A DNA stretch of 64,000 nucleotides from JBGAJN01 sp044224905 (GCA_044224905.1 JBGAJN010000003.1:682001-746000), one strand, 5' to 3'. Counted from the stretch's first letter, positions 17,834 through 27,161 are shown. Numbers and translations: made by a program. Notes: a model not told the origin generated them from the letters alone.

Positions 17834-18406
17834 TCATTGTCCGATCACGAGTTCGAGTCCGAGTCCCTCCGGCGCGGGCGCTTTCAGAGCCCGGGTCAAT
17901 TCGGTCAAGCTCCAACCCTGAGGACCGGCGGCTTTGGAATCCTTTTCGAGCGGCTTGAACTGGATAAGAAATTCACCCTTCTCCTTGTTCACGGGCTTCA
18001 CGACCACCCATTTCTGCCAGCGCGCGAACACCACATCCACCTTGGCCGAAACGCCGTCCTTGGCGTAGGCGGGAAGACGGACGCGCAGCTTGATTAAATA
18101 CGGCGCGCCGTGGAGCGGGAAGGCCTCGCGCACCGACTGCGCGATCTGGTGCTCGGTGACAACCTTCGGATCAAATACCACCCGCGCGTACCCTTCCGTC
18201 GTCTGCATGACTTCCACGTCGGAAACGCCTTTCGTTTCCCGAATCGCCTGCTGCACCGCATAAACGCAAGCGCCGCATTCGAGTCCCGTGACATCAAAGG
18301 TTAATGCGGGCGAACCAGATTTCTCATCAGCAGCGACGACCCACGGCCAAATTAGGCCTACACATCCCGCCAGGGCAACCAAGCTAAGAACACGAATCGG
18401 ATTCAT
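17834..18406 (-). CDS. Exported heavy-metal-associated (HMA) domain protein
   Basis: A 190-residue protein starting at the ATG at 18406, where a signal sequence begins (NPIRVLSLVALAGCVGL). One ferredoxin-like HMA domain follows, with the soft-metal site GLECGACVYAVQQAI (Cys44 and Cys47). About 90 C-terminal residues, including RVRLPAYAKDGVSAKVDVV, are not recognised. HMA domains usually bind Cu(I) or Hg(II). An exported one close to an RND metal pump suggests periplasmic metal capture, though the LamG gene separates it from that operon. Confidence 0.82.
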   Translation of the reverse strand: MNPIRVLSLVALAGCVGLIWPWVVAADEKSGSPALTFDVTGLECGACVYAVQQAIRETKGVSDVEVMQTTEGYARVVFDPKVVTEHQIAQSVREAFPLHGAPYLIKLRVRLPAYAKDGVSAKVDVVFARWQKWVVVKPVNKEKGEFLIQFKPLEKDSKAAGPQGWSLTELTRALKAPAPEGLGLELVIGQ

Positions 18407-18444
18407 GACTAGCGAACCGTTGCGGCGATTTGTTCCGCGGGGTC

Positions 18445-19194
18445 TCACTTTTGCCCGCCGGCTTCGCTGAGAATCTTTTTCGCTTCGGCAGCGTTGATCT
18501 CGTGCACGAAGAGGTTGCGCCAGCGGATTTCGCCACCGTGGGTTTGCAGCATGATCGGGCCTTTGGCCGACAGCGGCTTGGTACGGTCCCAAAAGTTTTC
18601 CATCACGTTTCCGTCCACGACGAGCTTGTCATTCAACCACACCCACGTGCGCGCGCCGACCTGGCGAATGCGGAACTTGTTCCATTCACCGAAGGGCTTG
18701 TCGGCGAGCACGAGCGGATCGCGTCCGGGCGTGTTGGGCGTGTTGTTGAAGAGGCCGCCGGAGCCGAGGTGCGGCTTGCGATCGGGCTTCTTGGGATCAA
18801 ACACCTGATTCTTATCCCAGATCTGCACCTGCGGCGTGCCGCGCAAATAGATGCCACTGTCAGCGTGCGCCACCGTCTTGTATTCGATGAGCAATTCAAT
18901 GTCGCCGAACTCCTCCTCAGTAGTGGCGTATGGACCAGTGCCAGCGTTGACCAGCTCGCCATTTTCCACCCGCCAATGACTCGGGAAATCGGCGCGCTGC
19001 TGCTTGAGGTTGGCGGCGAGCTTTTCATCCTTCAGCTTGGCGGAGGTGTGCGGGTTCCAGCCATACCAACCGGCGAGGTCCTTGCCGTTGAAGAGCGCGC
19101 GGAAACCTTTTGGCGGATTCGGTCCAGCAGCGTGAAGTGTGGCAATCGGTGCGAGAAGCAAGGCAGTGAGAGTGAGGAGTCGGAGGTGTTTCAT
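18445..19194 (-). CDS. DUF1080 / 3-keto-disaccharide hydrolase-like exported protein
   Basis: A 249-residue protein with a signal peptide (cleavage near LHAAG). It is a single DUF1080 domain with a concanavalin-like fold: FRALFNGKDLAGWYGW opening, WRVENGELVN, DIELLIEYKT, SGIYLRGTPQVQIWD, and LQTHGGEIRWRNLFVHEI closing. Some members hydrolyse 3-keto-glycosides produced by Gfo/Idh/MocA-type oxidoreductases in Bacteroidetes and related phyla. It lies 37 bases after the DUF1501 gene and probably shares its transcript, which also carries the PSD1 gene. Confidence 0.9.
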   Translation of the reverse strand: MKHLRLLTLTALLLAPIATLHAAGPNPPKGFRALFNGKDLAGWYGWNPHTSAKLKDEKLAANLKQQRADFPSHWRVENGELVNAGTGPYATTEEEFGDIELLIEYKTVAHADSGIYLRGTPQVQIWDKNQVFDPKKPDRKPHLGSGGLFNNTPNTPGRDPLVLADKPFGEWNKFRIRQVGARTWVWLNDKLVVDGNVMENFWDRTKPLSAKGPIMLQTHGGEIRWRNLFVHEINAAEAKKILSEAGGQK

Positions 19195-19231
19195 GTTTTG
19201 GGATTACGGAGTGATGGGCAAAAGGGATTCG

Positions 19232-20692
19232 TTAAGCAAGCAAGCCTTTGACGACGCTCGCGTGGCTCACGCCCGTGAGGCGGAAATCGAGGCCTTGGGA
19301 TTTCACGGAGAGGCGTTCGTGATCGAGGCCGAGCTGATGCAACAGCGTGGCGTGAATGTCGTGGACGTGGACGGGATTCTCGACGGCGCCGAAACCGAAT
19401 TCATCGGTCTCGCCGTAGCTCTGCCCGGCTTTGAAGCCACCGCCGGCGAACCACATGGTGAAAGCGTCGATGTGGTGATTGCGCCCCGTGGATTCGCGGA
19501 CTTCGCCCATCGGCGTTCTGCCGAATTCGCCTCCGAAGATAACGATGGTGTCGTCGAGTAGTCCACGATGCTTGAGGTCGCGTACCAGCGCGGCGCCGGC
19601 GCGATCGATGTCCGCGCATTTCAACGGCATGTGTTTTTCGAGGTTCTCGGTGACGCCGCCGTGATGGTCCCAGTTGGTGTCGTAAAGTTGCACGAAGCGC
19701 ACGCCGCGTTCGACCAGCCGGCGCGCGAGGAGGCAGTTGCGAGCGAAACTGGATTCCTTCACGTCCTGAATTCCGTAGAGCTCTAGCGTGGCCCGGCTCT
19801 CGCCGCGGATGTCCATCAATTCCGGCGCGCTGGTCTGCATGCGATACGCCATCTCGTAGGCGTTGATGCGCGTGGCGATTTCATCGTCGCCGGTCTCAAC
19901 GAGGCGTTTGAGATTCAATTCGCGCACGGTATCGACCAACTGGCGTTGCCGCGTCTCGCTGATGGATTGAGGGGTGGAGAGATTGACGATCGGATCGCCT
20001 TGATTGCGCAACGGCACGCCCTGATACGTCGTGGGTAACACGCCACTGCCCCAAAGAACCGCACCGCCACGCGGACCGCGCGGACCGCTTTGCAACACGA
20101 CGAAGCCGGGCAGATCGCAGCATTCACTTCCAAGTCCGTAAGTGATCCACGCGCCCATGCTCGGGCGTCCGAAGAGTCCGCTGCCGGTGTTCATAAAGAA
20201 CTTCGCCGGGGCGTGGTTGAACAAATCCGTCTTGCACGAATGAACAAAGCACAACTCATCCACGATGCCGGCGGTGTGCGGCAATAGCTCACTGACCCAA
20301 GCGCCCGATTGGCCACGTTGCTGGAATTTAACTTTCGAACCCAGCAGATTGCTACGATGACTCGTGTCCATGAAGGCGAAGCGCTTGCCCTTGACGTAGC
20401 TCTCGGGAATCGGCTGACCGTTGAGTTCAGTGAGCCTCGGCTTGTGATCGAACATTTCCAACTGCGACGGCCCGCCGGCCATGAAAAGAAAGATGACGTT
20501 CTTTGCCTTGGCTGGAAAATGGGTGCGCCGGGGTTCGAGCGGGTTGCGCATCTGCACGGACGGCGCGGCCGAAAGCTTGCGCTCGCCCATGAGCGACGCG
20601 AGTGCGATGGAGCCGACGCCGATGGAACAGCGGCTGAAAAAATGCCGGCGCGTGAGGTCGCGGAGAGCGTGATTGTGATTCATGGCGTTCAT
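19232..20692 (-). CDS. DUF1501 Tat-exported sulfatase-fold protein
   Basis: A 486-residue DUF1501 protein related to the alkaline-phosphatase/sulfatase fold. The Tat-like leader contains TRRHFFSRCSIGVGSIAL. Core motifs include NVIFLFMAGGPSQLEMFDHKP, YDTNWDHHGG, VIFGGEFGRTP and GRNHHIDAFTMWFAGGG, which carry the Asp and His expected of the metal centre. The start at 20692 overlaps the stop of the PSD1 gene (ATGA), so the pair is translationally coupled, as usual for DUF1501/DUF1553 pairs. A second ATG lies three codons downstream. The biochemical role of such pairs is unproven. Confidence 0.93.
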   Translation of the reverse strand: MNAMNHNHALRDLTRRHFFSRCSIGVGSIALASLMGERKLSAAPSVQMRNPLEPRRTHFPAKAKNVIFLFMAGGPSQLEMFDHKPRLTELNGQPIPESYVKGKRFAFMDTSHRSNLLGSKVKFQQRGQSGAWVSELLPHTAGIVDELCFVHSCKTDLFNHAPAKFFMNTGSGLFGRPSMGAWITYGLGSECCDLPGFVVLQSGPRGPRGGAVLWGSGVLPTTYQGVPLRNQGDPIVNLSTPQSISETRQRQLVDTVRELNLKRLVETGDDEIATRINAYEMAYRMQTSAPELMDIRGESRATLELYGIQDVKESSFARNCLLARRLVERGVRFVQLYDTNWDHHGGVTENLEKHMPLKCADIDRAGAALVRDLKHRGLLDDTIVIFGGEFGRTPMGEVRESTGRNHHIDAFTMWFAGGGFKAGQSYGETDEFGFGAVENPVHVHDIHATLLHQLGLDHERLSVKSQGLDFRLTGVSHASVVKGLLA

Positions 20693-23037
20693 TCGCGGGT
20701 GACGGTTTCGTCGAGATTGAGCAGCGCACGGGCGGCGTTCAGCGTGTCGAGTTTGTTCAACAGCGCCAGTTCCTCGGACTTTGGCGCGCGCGCGGTGCAG
20801 CGACGGAAGGCCGTCTCAATCCCGTCTTTCTTGATGATTTTTTCCAGCGCCGTGGCGAACTCGAAAAAGCTGCCGTCGTTCATCAGCGTCAGCGCCTGCA
20901 ACGGCGTGTTGCTGCGAATCCGCCGTGTGCAACTGCTGAAGCCATCGGGAGCATCAAAGACATTCAGGGACGGCGGCGGCGACGCGCGATAGACAAACGT
21001 GTAGAGACCGCGGCGGTATTTGTCTTCGCCCTTGCTCACGGTCCACACGCGCTTGACCTGCCCCTGCCCCATCACGCCGTCAGGGATCGGTGGATAGACC
21101 GGCGGCCCGCCGAGTTTGGGTGAAAGCAGTCCACTCGCAGAAAGCGCCACATCGCGCACGACCTCAGCGTCGAGCCGCAGACGTTGCTGACGCGCGAGGA
21201 GGTAATTGTTGGGATCGCGCTCGCGCAACTCGCGGCGGTCGGTCGAACTTTGCCGATACGTGTGCGAGTTAACGATCAAGCGGTGCATTTCCTTGAGGCT
21301 CCACTTTTTCGCGATGAACTCCGTGGCGAGCCAGTCGAGCAATTCGGGATGCGACGGTTGCGTGCCTTGCAGACCGAAATCATTCTCCGTCTCCACAATT
21401 CCCCGTCCGAAATACTGCTGCCAGACGCGATTCACGATGACGCGCGCCGTGAGCGGGTTCTGCGGACTCACGATCCAACGTGCGAGATCGAGCCGCGTCG
21501 GACGCTCACTCGCCGGCTGAAACGGGTGCAACACGGACAGCGTGCCCGGCGTGACTTCATCTGCCGGGCGCGTGAAATCGCCTTTGATGAAAACGGTGGT
21601 TTTACGAGGTGTGGCGAGTTCCTTCATCACCATCGTGGTCGTGCCCTGGTTGAGTTGCGCGTCGAGATCATTATATCGGTCGTGCAACACGCGGATCGGA
21701 TCGCTAGGCAGGACGAAGATGGTGAAGAGCGTGAGATTCTCCGTGAGCTTCCGCTTGTTGGCAGGCTTCGCGACGATCTTCCGCACTTCGGCCGACACGA
21801 TCTTTTTGAATTCCGACTCCTTCAACTTTTCTTCCCATGCCGTGATTTCACCGGCCCGCGCCTTTACCATCGCGGTCAGCTTTCCTTCGGTAGCTTTGAA
21901 TTCTTTGGTGATCGCGGCCACATCCACTCCGGGATTGAAAACCTTCATCGTCGGTTCGTCCTGATTGTTGAGGAACGCAAAGAGCCGGTAATATTCCTTC
22001 TGCGCGATGGGATCGAACTTGTGGTCGTGACATTGCGCGCAACCAACGCTCAAGCCAAGCCACACCGTGCCCGTCGTCGCGACGCGATCGAACACGCTAT
22101 CGACGCGGAACTGTTCTTTGTCGATGCCGCCCTCCTGATTGATCTGCGTGTTGCGATGGAACCCGGTGGCAATCTTCTGACTCTCCGTTGCGTTGGGCAA
22201 CAGGTCGCCGGCAAGTTGCTCGATCGTGAACTGGTCGAACGGCACGTCGGCATTCAACGCCTCGATCACCCAGTCGCGGAACTTCCAGATCTGACGCGGC
22301 GCGTCGATCGAGTAGCCGTTGCTGTCCGCATAGCGTGCCTGATCGAGCCACCAACGTCCCCAGCGTTCTCCGTAGTGCGGACTCTTCAGCAAACGATCCA
22401 GCAACTGCCGATACGCCGCATCCGGATTTGTCTTCGCCGCCGAAATGAACGCATCCACCTCAGCCGGCGTGGGCGGAAGACCGGTGAGATCAAGCGACAC
22501 GCGGCGAATCAAAGTGGCACTGTCCGCCACGCGGGAAGGCGCCAGCTTTTCCTCTGCCAGCCGAGCTTGAATGAAACGGTCAATCGGATGCGACGCCCCC
22601 GAAACTTTCGGCGGCTCGATCCGCTGCGGTAGCTCAAACGACCAGTGTTTCTGATACGCCGCACCTTGCTCGATCCAAGTGCGGAGCGTCTCCTTCTGTG
22701 TCGATGTTAGATGTTTGCCGGACTTTTTGGGCGGCATCACGTCGTCCTCGTCGGCGGTGACGATGCGTGCGATTAGTTCGCTTTCTTTCGGCTTGCCGGG
22801 AACAATCGCCGTCACGCCTTTGCGCGGCGCGATCGCACCTTCGCGGAGATCGAGCCGCAAATCCGCCTTGCGCGCCGCCGGATCGAAGCCGTGACACGCG
22901 TAGCAATTCTCCGAAAGAATCGGCCGCACATCGCGATTGAACTCCACCTTGGCCGGGCGCGCCGTCTCCGCAGCGCGCAGCGTGGCAAAGGCGGCCAGCA
23001 ACGAGTTGGCAAAGGCGACGATCAACAGGCGTTTCAT
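20689..23037 (-). CDS. PSCyt1/DUF1549/DUF1553 cytochrome-type protein
   Basis: A full-length 782-residue protein. The signal peptide covers roughly residues 1-23. The first CxxCH is at Cys45-His49 (NCYACHG) and the second at Cys333-His337 (GCAQCHDHKFDP). DUF1549 has RRVSLDLTGLPPTPAEVDAF and DUF1553 has VNRVWQQYFGRGIVETENDFG then VYPPIPDGVMGQGQ. Two c-type haems are predicted. It is coupled by ATGA to the DUF1501 gene. It is shorter than many family members because the region between the second haem and DUF1553 is compact. It is a paralogue of the truncated gene at the left edge. Confidence 0.93.
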   Translation of the reverse strand: MKRLLIVAFANSLLAAFATLRAAETARPAKVEFNRDVRPILSENCYACHGFDPAARKADLRLDLREGAIAPRKGVTAIVPGKPKESELIARIVTADEDDVMPPKKSGKHLTSTQKETLRTWIEQGAAYQKHWSFELPQRIEPPKVSGASHPIDRFIQARLAEEKLAPSRVADSATLIRRVSLDLTGLPPTPAEVDAFISAAKTNPDAAYRQLLDRLLKSPHYGERWGRWWLDQARYADSNGYSIDAPRQIWKFRDWVIEALNADVPFDQFTIEQLAGDLLPNATESQKIATGFHRNTQINQEGGIDKEQFRVDSVFDRVATTGTVWLGLSVGCAQCHDHKFDPIAQKEYYRLFAFLNNQDEPTMKVFNPGVDVAAITKEFKATEGKLTAMVKARAGEITAWEEKLKESEFKKIVSAEVRKIVAKPANKRKLTENLTLFTIFVLPSDPIRVLHDRYNDLDAQLNQGTTTMVMKELATPRKTTVFIKGDFTRPADEVTPGTLSVLHPFQPASERPTRLDLARWIVSPQNPLTARVIVNRVWQQYFGRGIVETENDFGLQGTQPSHPELLDWLATEFIAKKWSLKEMHRLIVNSHTYRQSSTDRRELRERDPNNYLLARQQRLRLDAEVVRDVALSASGLLSPKLGGPPVYPPIPDGVMGQGQVKRVWTVSKGEDKYRRGLYTFVYRASPPPSLNVFDAPDGFSSCTRRIRSNTPLQALTLMNDGSFFEFATALEKIIKKDGIETAFRRCTARAPKSEELALLNKLDTLNAARALLNLDETVTRE

Positions 23038-23055
23038 GCGTATGTAAGACGTTGA

Positions 23056-23988
23056 TCAGGGTTTGGAAATTTCATCCAGCCATTTCAACAGCAAGTCCGG
23101 CCACTTGGCGGGCGGGAAACCATGCTGCACACGCTGCGGAATCAAATTGCCCACGCCATGTCCGCCTTCGTCGAACTCCACCATCCGCACGGGTACACCG
23201 AGTTTTTGGAGATCAGCCTTGATGGCGCGCGGCATCTCGATAGGGGCGCCGCCCACGAGTCCGTCGTTGGTCGCGTGAACGAGGAACACCGGCGGAGCAT
23301 TCTTGGGAAACTTGAACGGCGATTCCTTCTTCCGCCAATGCCACGTCGCACAACCCACCGCAAAGTCCGGACGACTGCTCAATTGCTCCACGGGATCAAT
23401 GGCGTTCGCATCGCCAACGTCGAAATTCGCGGCAAGGTTCATAGCCAAATTCGCGCCCGCCGAATATCCGGCAATTCCAATCTTGTGCGGATCGATGCCC
23501 CACTCGGCCGCGCGTTGACGCACCACGCGAACAGCGCGCCGGGCATCGAGCAAAGTGATGGCCTGAATATCGTCGTTGGAAATCCCATTAGGTGGGCGGA
23601 GACGATATTTCAACCCGATCACGGCTACTCCTTTCGCGTTGAAGACCCGCGCTGCATAAACCACGTGGGTCTTCCAATCGAGACCCCCATAGCCACCACC
23701 GGCGCACACAATGATCGCCATGCCGGTGCGCTTTTCCTTCGGCGGCAGATAGGGCGTAATAGTCGGCACCGAGACCGAATGAATTCTGGCACCCTCTGCG
23801 ACGGTTTCAGCAGGGGCGTTCTCCACGAAGCGCGGCGGCTTGTCCGGCCACAACGGAATCGGATCCGGCAAATCTCCGCCGAGCTCTCGCCTCAAAGCCT
23901 GTTCGCTTGGCGTCAACTCCACAGCAGGAGCCGCAGACGACGACCACACGAAAATCAAAGTGATAACGAGCCGATGGAGAATTCTCAC
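23056..23988 (-). CDS. Exported alpha/beta-hydrolase (esterase/lipase-like)
   Basis: A 310-residue protein with an N-terminal signal (residues about 6-22). The nucleophile elbow is GYSAGA with Ser176. The oxyanion-hole region is CAGGGYGGLDW, the acid is probably Asp in HATNDGLV, and the catalytic His is in GGHGVG. This pattern fits the acetyl-esterase/pectin-acetylesterase-like BD-FAE group that removes acetyl groups from plant polysaccharides. The start is GTG at 23988, only 7 bases after the stop of the SGNH gene. With the SGNH hydrolase it probably forms a deacylation pair. Confidence 0.86.
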   Translation of the reverse strand: MRILHRLVITLIFVWSSSAAPAVELTPSEQALRRELGGDLPDPIPLWPDKPPRFVENAPAETVAEGARIHSVSVPTITPYLPPKEKRTGMAIIVCAGGGYGGLDWKTHVVYAARVFNAKGVAVIGLKYRLRPPNGISNDDIQAITLLDARRAVRVVRQRAAEWGIDPHKIGIAGYSAGANLAMNLAANFDVGDANAIDPVEQLSSRPDFAVGCATWHWRKKESPFKFPKNAPPVFLVHATNDGLVGGAPIEMPRAIKADLQKLGVPVRMVEFDEGGHGVGNLIPQRVQHGFPPAKWPDLLLKWLDEISKP

Positions 23989-23995
23989 AGGAAGT

Positions 23996-25153
23996 TCACC
24001 GCTCCGCCGCGAGGCGCGATTTCAACCACGCATAAATGCTCGCGCCGATTTGCTGATACCCGGCGGTGTTTGGGTGGACGGCGTTGTTTTCGGGGTAGCC
24101 CGCAAACGTATCGAGATTGAGTTCGGTCGGCACAATGAAGACGCCCTCACTCTCGCGCCCTCCGAAATGTTCAAGCTGTCGCTCGACAATTCGATGCTGA
24201 ATCTGCCGCCAATTCCAACGCGGATAATTGGTTTTGTAGTTGGCAACGAACGCGCCCTCCCGATCATTCGGCGGCGTCGTCAGGCAGACGCCCAACTGCG
24301 CGCGCGGCGCGGCTTTGTGGAATTCGGCGAGCAACGTGTCCGCTTCCTTGAGCATTTCCGCAATGCCCGCTTCGAGCCCCGCCGGATTGTCGGCCTTGAG
24401 GCGAAAACAATCGTTGATACCCAGGAGGAACGTCACGAAGTCCGGCGTCCGCCCGCCACAACGCTCGGCGATGTAGCGCCCGACATCGAGCGTGGGCGTC
24501 TGTTTCTCGCCAACGGCAAACACGAACGGACTACTGTTGGTCTTGCCGGGCATCGGCCGCTTAGGATCGAATCGGGTGTTGAAACCGTGCCATGTCCAGC
24601 CGCCGTAGCCTTCGTGCGCGACGCCCTTCACGGCGGTGTTTGGCTTTTGCGACCCGAGCATGTGCAACTTCGGATTGCCGGGCAGCGAGAACAGCCTCGC
24701 AACTTCAGCCGGATATGCCGAGGCCGCCGTGAGACTGTCGCCGACGATTAGAAGGGCGATGTTCGTTTCAACTCCAGCATTCGCCGGCACGATGCGGATT
24801 TTGGTCGTCCCCCGCTCCATCACGCGACCAGAATTGTCGCTTACGGTAAGTGTTAGCGGAAGCTCGCCGGAGTCCTTCCTCGCAGCGGTCAATTTCCAGC
24901 GAACGGAATCGGCCTGACCCACTGAACAATTTACTGCGAAGAATAGTTTCTCGCCCGTCGACGAAAGCACGAGGTTTGAGAAATACATATTTATCTCGAG
25001 CCCTTCGACAGCATAAATTGCCGGCGGTAGCGTAAGCCTTAAGTTCGAGGATAAGCCATGGGATACAGAACAAATTGTCCCCAAAAGAATCGCTAAGGCG
25101 CACAACCTCCACGAGAAGCGATTGGCGATAACGTCGAGGCGCGGGTGTTTCAT
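23996..25153 (-). CDS. Exported SGNH/GDSL hydrolase
   Basis: A 385-residue protein with an N-terminal signal (about residues 16-33). The first 130 residues form a beta-rich domain without a clear family. The SGNH domain follows: block I VGDSLTAAS with Ser140, a Gly block around GYGGWTWHGF, the Asn block LGINDCF, and the catalytic His360 in NAVHPNTAGY. The residue three before that His is Asn rather than the usual Asp, which many SGNH enzymes tolerate. It is probably a carbohydrate esterase or sialate O-acetylesterase-like enzyme. It is co-transcribed with the alpha/beta-hydrolase downstream. Confidence 0.88.
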   Translation of the reverse strand: MKHPRLDVIANRFSWRLCALAILLGTICSVSHGLSSNLRLTLPPAIYAVEGLEINMYFSNLVLSSTGEKLFFAVNCSVGQADSVRWKLTAARKDSGELPLTLTVSDNSGRVMERGTTKIRIVPANAGVETNIALLIVGDSLTAASAYPAEVARLFSLPGNPKLHMLGSQKPNTAVKGVAHEGYGGWTWHGFNTRFDPKRPMPGKTNSSPFVFAVGEKQTPTLDVGRYIAERCGGRTPDFVTFLLGINDCFRLKADNPAGLEAGIAEMLKEADTLLAEFHKAAPRAQLGVCLTTPPNDREGAFVANYKTNYPRWNWRQIQHRIVERQLEHFGGRESEGVFIVPTELNLDTFAGYPENNAVHPNTAGYQQIGASIYAWLKSRLAAER

Positions 25154-25331
25154 TAAAAACGGGTTACTTGCCTAAACGGACGGCGAAAGGCGAGATCCCC
25201 TTCACAAGGATTTTCCCAACTTCTCCCCATTCGTGTCGCGGCCGGGAAATAGTTGATTACGATTCGTTGACTTCATCCCCAAGAATTCTCCAAGATACGA
25301 GAGGCAACGAACAATTCGAAACTTCACAATT

Positions 25332-26219
25332 ATGCACTTGATGGGAATCGGCGACGAAGCCGGCGGTACTCTAGACTCACAAATCTCGGCTACGAAGACG
25401 CTCGGCTGGAAGTTCATTGAAATGCGCGGGGTTGAAGTGCCCGGTTTTCCCAAGGCCAACTTCCACGACATCCCGGACGCAGCCTTTGATCTCGCTTGCG
25501 CGAAGCTGAAAGAAAATGGCATTGGCGTTTACGCCTTCGGGAGCACTATCATGAACTGGGCAAAGACGGTCGAAACACCGTTTGATGTCACGGTCGCCGA
25601 GGTGAAACGCGCGATCCCACGAATGCAAAAGCTGGGCACCAAATTCGTGCGTATCATGAGCTTCAAGCCCAAGGACACGGACGCGGTGACGCCCTCGGTG
25701 GTATTCGATCGGGTACGCGAGGTAGTCAAGATGTTCGGTGACGCGGGCATCACTGCAGTGCACGAAAACTGCATGAACTATGGCGGCATGAGTTGGCAGC
25801 ACGCGGTGGAGATGATCGAGAAAGTTCCGGGTTTGAAATGGGTTTTCGACACCGCCAATCCAATTTTCAATTTTGACCGGCGTGGTAGCGCGCCCTGGAA
25901 ACGGCAAGACCCGTGGGAATTCTGGACACACGTCCGAGACCACACAGCGCATATTCACATTAAGGACGCTACATGGAACTCGGCGAGGAATGACGCGGAT
26001 TACAACTGGCCCGGCGAGGGTGCCGGTCGCATACGGGATATTCTCAAGGATGCCTTCGCTCGTGGCTACAATGCTGGCATCAGCATCGAACCACACATGG
26101 TCGTAGTCTTCCACGATACAGCGCACGGCAAAGTCGCGTCCGACGATGCAACTCGCGAGAACTTCATCGACTACGGCAAACGGCTGGAAAAGCTAATCGC
26201 CGAGGTGAAGCGCCTGTAA
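25332..26219 (+). CDS. Cytoplasmic sugar phosphate isomerase/epimerase-like TIM-barrel protein
   Basis: A 295-residue xylose-isomerase-like TIM barrel without a signal peptide. Strand-end motifs are KFIEMRGVEV, VHENCMNYGG, WVFDTANPIFNF, HIHIKDAT and GISIEPHM, giving the Glu, Asp, His and Glu metal-ligand set of the superfamily. Unlike the 3819-4709 protein it should act in the cytoplasm. It is transcribed divergently from the SGNH gene. About 180 bases lie between the two, without a clear promoter by eye. The likely role is inositol or sugar catabolism; the substrate is unknown. Confidence 0.85.
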   Translation: MHLMGIGDEAGGTLDSQISATKTLGWKFIEMRGVEVPGFPKANFHDIPDAAFDLACAKLKENGIGVYAFGSTIMNWAKTVETPFDVTVAEVKRAIPRMQKLGTKFVRIMSFKPKDTDAVTPSVVFDRVREVVKMFGDAGITAVHENCMNYGGMSWQHAVEMIEKVPGLKWVFDTANPIFNFDRRGSAPWKRQDPWEFWTHVRDHTAHIHIKDATWNSARNDADYNWPGEGAGRIRDILKDAFARGYNAGISIEPHMVVVFHDTAHGKVASDDATRENFIDYGKRLEKLIAEVKRL

Positions 26220-26285
26220 GGCTCGCGCTCAATTAACCGCAGTCCTAACGCCCCTAAGTAAAGCCCTTTCATTGGTAGCAGCGAC

Positions 26286-26301
26286 GCAGAATTGTTTCTG
26301 C
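26286..26301 (+). terminator. Small hairpin downstream of the TIM-barrel gene
   Basis: A perfect 6-bp stem, GCAGAA - 4 nt - TTCTGC, lies 66 bases after the stop codon. There is no T tract, so its role as a terminator is weak. Confidence 0.28.
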
Positions 26302-26580
26302 AACAGCCGGTCATCATTTGCCGGCTCTCCGTAGCAGTTGTCGTGGCGCCTGATTGACTTGGTGGTCGATAGAACCTGAATTGTTTCCAACTAGGGTTCA
26401 CACGAGAACGTCGCCCCGCAGAGTGCACTTATGCTGCCAACAGCAGACACCTTTTTCGTTTCCATCCCCACATCTACATAAAACAAAGAAAAGCCGCGAA
26501 TGGAGCTGTCTGTTCTTGGAAGCCGGTCGTTTTCAAAAGTCGGCAAATAATCCCATCATCGCCTGTTCTCAGCTTTGAGA

Positions 26581-26613
26581 AATGATCATTCCTTGGCAGA
26601 GAATATCTGCCAA
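26581..26613. promoter_or_regulatory. Two adjacent palindromes, possible activator or repressor site
   Basis: AATGATCATT (26581-26590) is a perfect 10-bp palindrome. Two bases later comes a perfect inverted repeat, TTGGCAGA - 5 nt - TCTGCCAA (26593-26613). They lie about 100-130 bases upstream of the sigma-54-like site at 26715. That is the usual distance for a binding site of a sigma-54 enhancer-binding protein, though the link is inferred from spacing only. Confidence 0.4.
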
Positions 26614-26714
26614 TTCCGAAATCCCAATCGGCCAGACCTTCAAGGCAAAAACGACTCCATACAAATATTTTACGTTTGCCCAGATCGACAACTTGAGAGA
26701 TTAAGTTAATCGGC

Positions 26715-26731
26715 TTGGTGCCGATAGTGCT
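26715..26731 (+). promoter_or_regulatory. Sigma-54-like promoter element, upstream of the polysaccharide locus
   Basis: The site reads TTGGTGCCGATAGTGCT, with the GG and GC dinucleotides at the -24/-12 spacing (ten bases between). Twelve consecutive bases, apart from the first, equal the better site at 52598. The -24 hexamer TGGTGC departs from TGGCAC at two positions. No convincing gene starts directly downstream; the next is at 27170. Confidence 0.4.
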
Positions 26732-27148
26732 CACGTAAACATTTGCCGCCGCTGGCACCTGAGCTCGAGAGACTGACACGCTCGAAGAAACTTTTATGTC
26801 GCTCACAGATAATAAATGTCGCAATCTTTTCACTGATGAGATTGCCATCAACACCGATCGGTGAGACACTCTTCGGCGAGGTCAAACACCCAGCGGGGAT
26901 CCATCGCGCAGAACGGGAACAACGTGGGTTCACTGTCGGCGGCTCAGTATGTCAGCCGTTTAAAAGATAAAGTTAGCGGAACGAAAAAAGAGTGCGCTCT
27001 TCGCTCGTCGACGCAGTTGGTTCAGCAAATTTGACATTGGTCTGGCGTTTTTCACCCGAACGCAGAAATCGACCAAGTGCGGAGCTTTGTTCGGAAGCCA
27101 AGATCGCCTCCTTCGGACGCCGATTTTCAGTTCACCGCCGTTGATTAA

Positions 27149-27161
27149 GCGCCGTCGGCGC
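27149..27161. promoter_or_regulatory. 13-bp near-perfect palindrome before the ISL3-like gene
   Basis: GCGCCG-T-CGGCGC ends eight bases before the ATG at 27170. It could be an operator or a structure covering the ribosome-binding region. No Shine-Dalgarno sequence is visible in the same place. Confidence 0.3.

Noticed and set aside
21184..22632. Plus-strand open frame of 482 codons
   Set aside because: Antisense to the second PSCyt1/PSD1 gene. The translation is Arg-rich without any domain.
25267..25272. TTGACT as a -35 box for the TIM-barrel gene at 25332
   Set aside because: No acceptable -10 hexamer at 16-18 bases; only three of six positions match.
26593..26613. TTGGCAGA...TCTGCC as a sigma-54 promoter
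   Set aside because: The GC falls at the wrong distance from GG. The sequence is better described as an inverted repeat.
26753..26768. TGGCAC hexamer as another sigma-54 promoter
   Set aside because: No GC dinucleotide at the -12 position; spacing does not fit.
26474..26869. Minus-strand open frame of 131 codons in the gene-poor region
   Set aside because: No family resemblance, no ribosome-binding site, and it runs across the palindromes and the sigma-54-like site.
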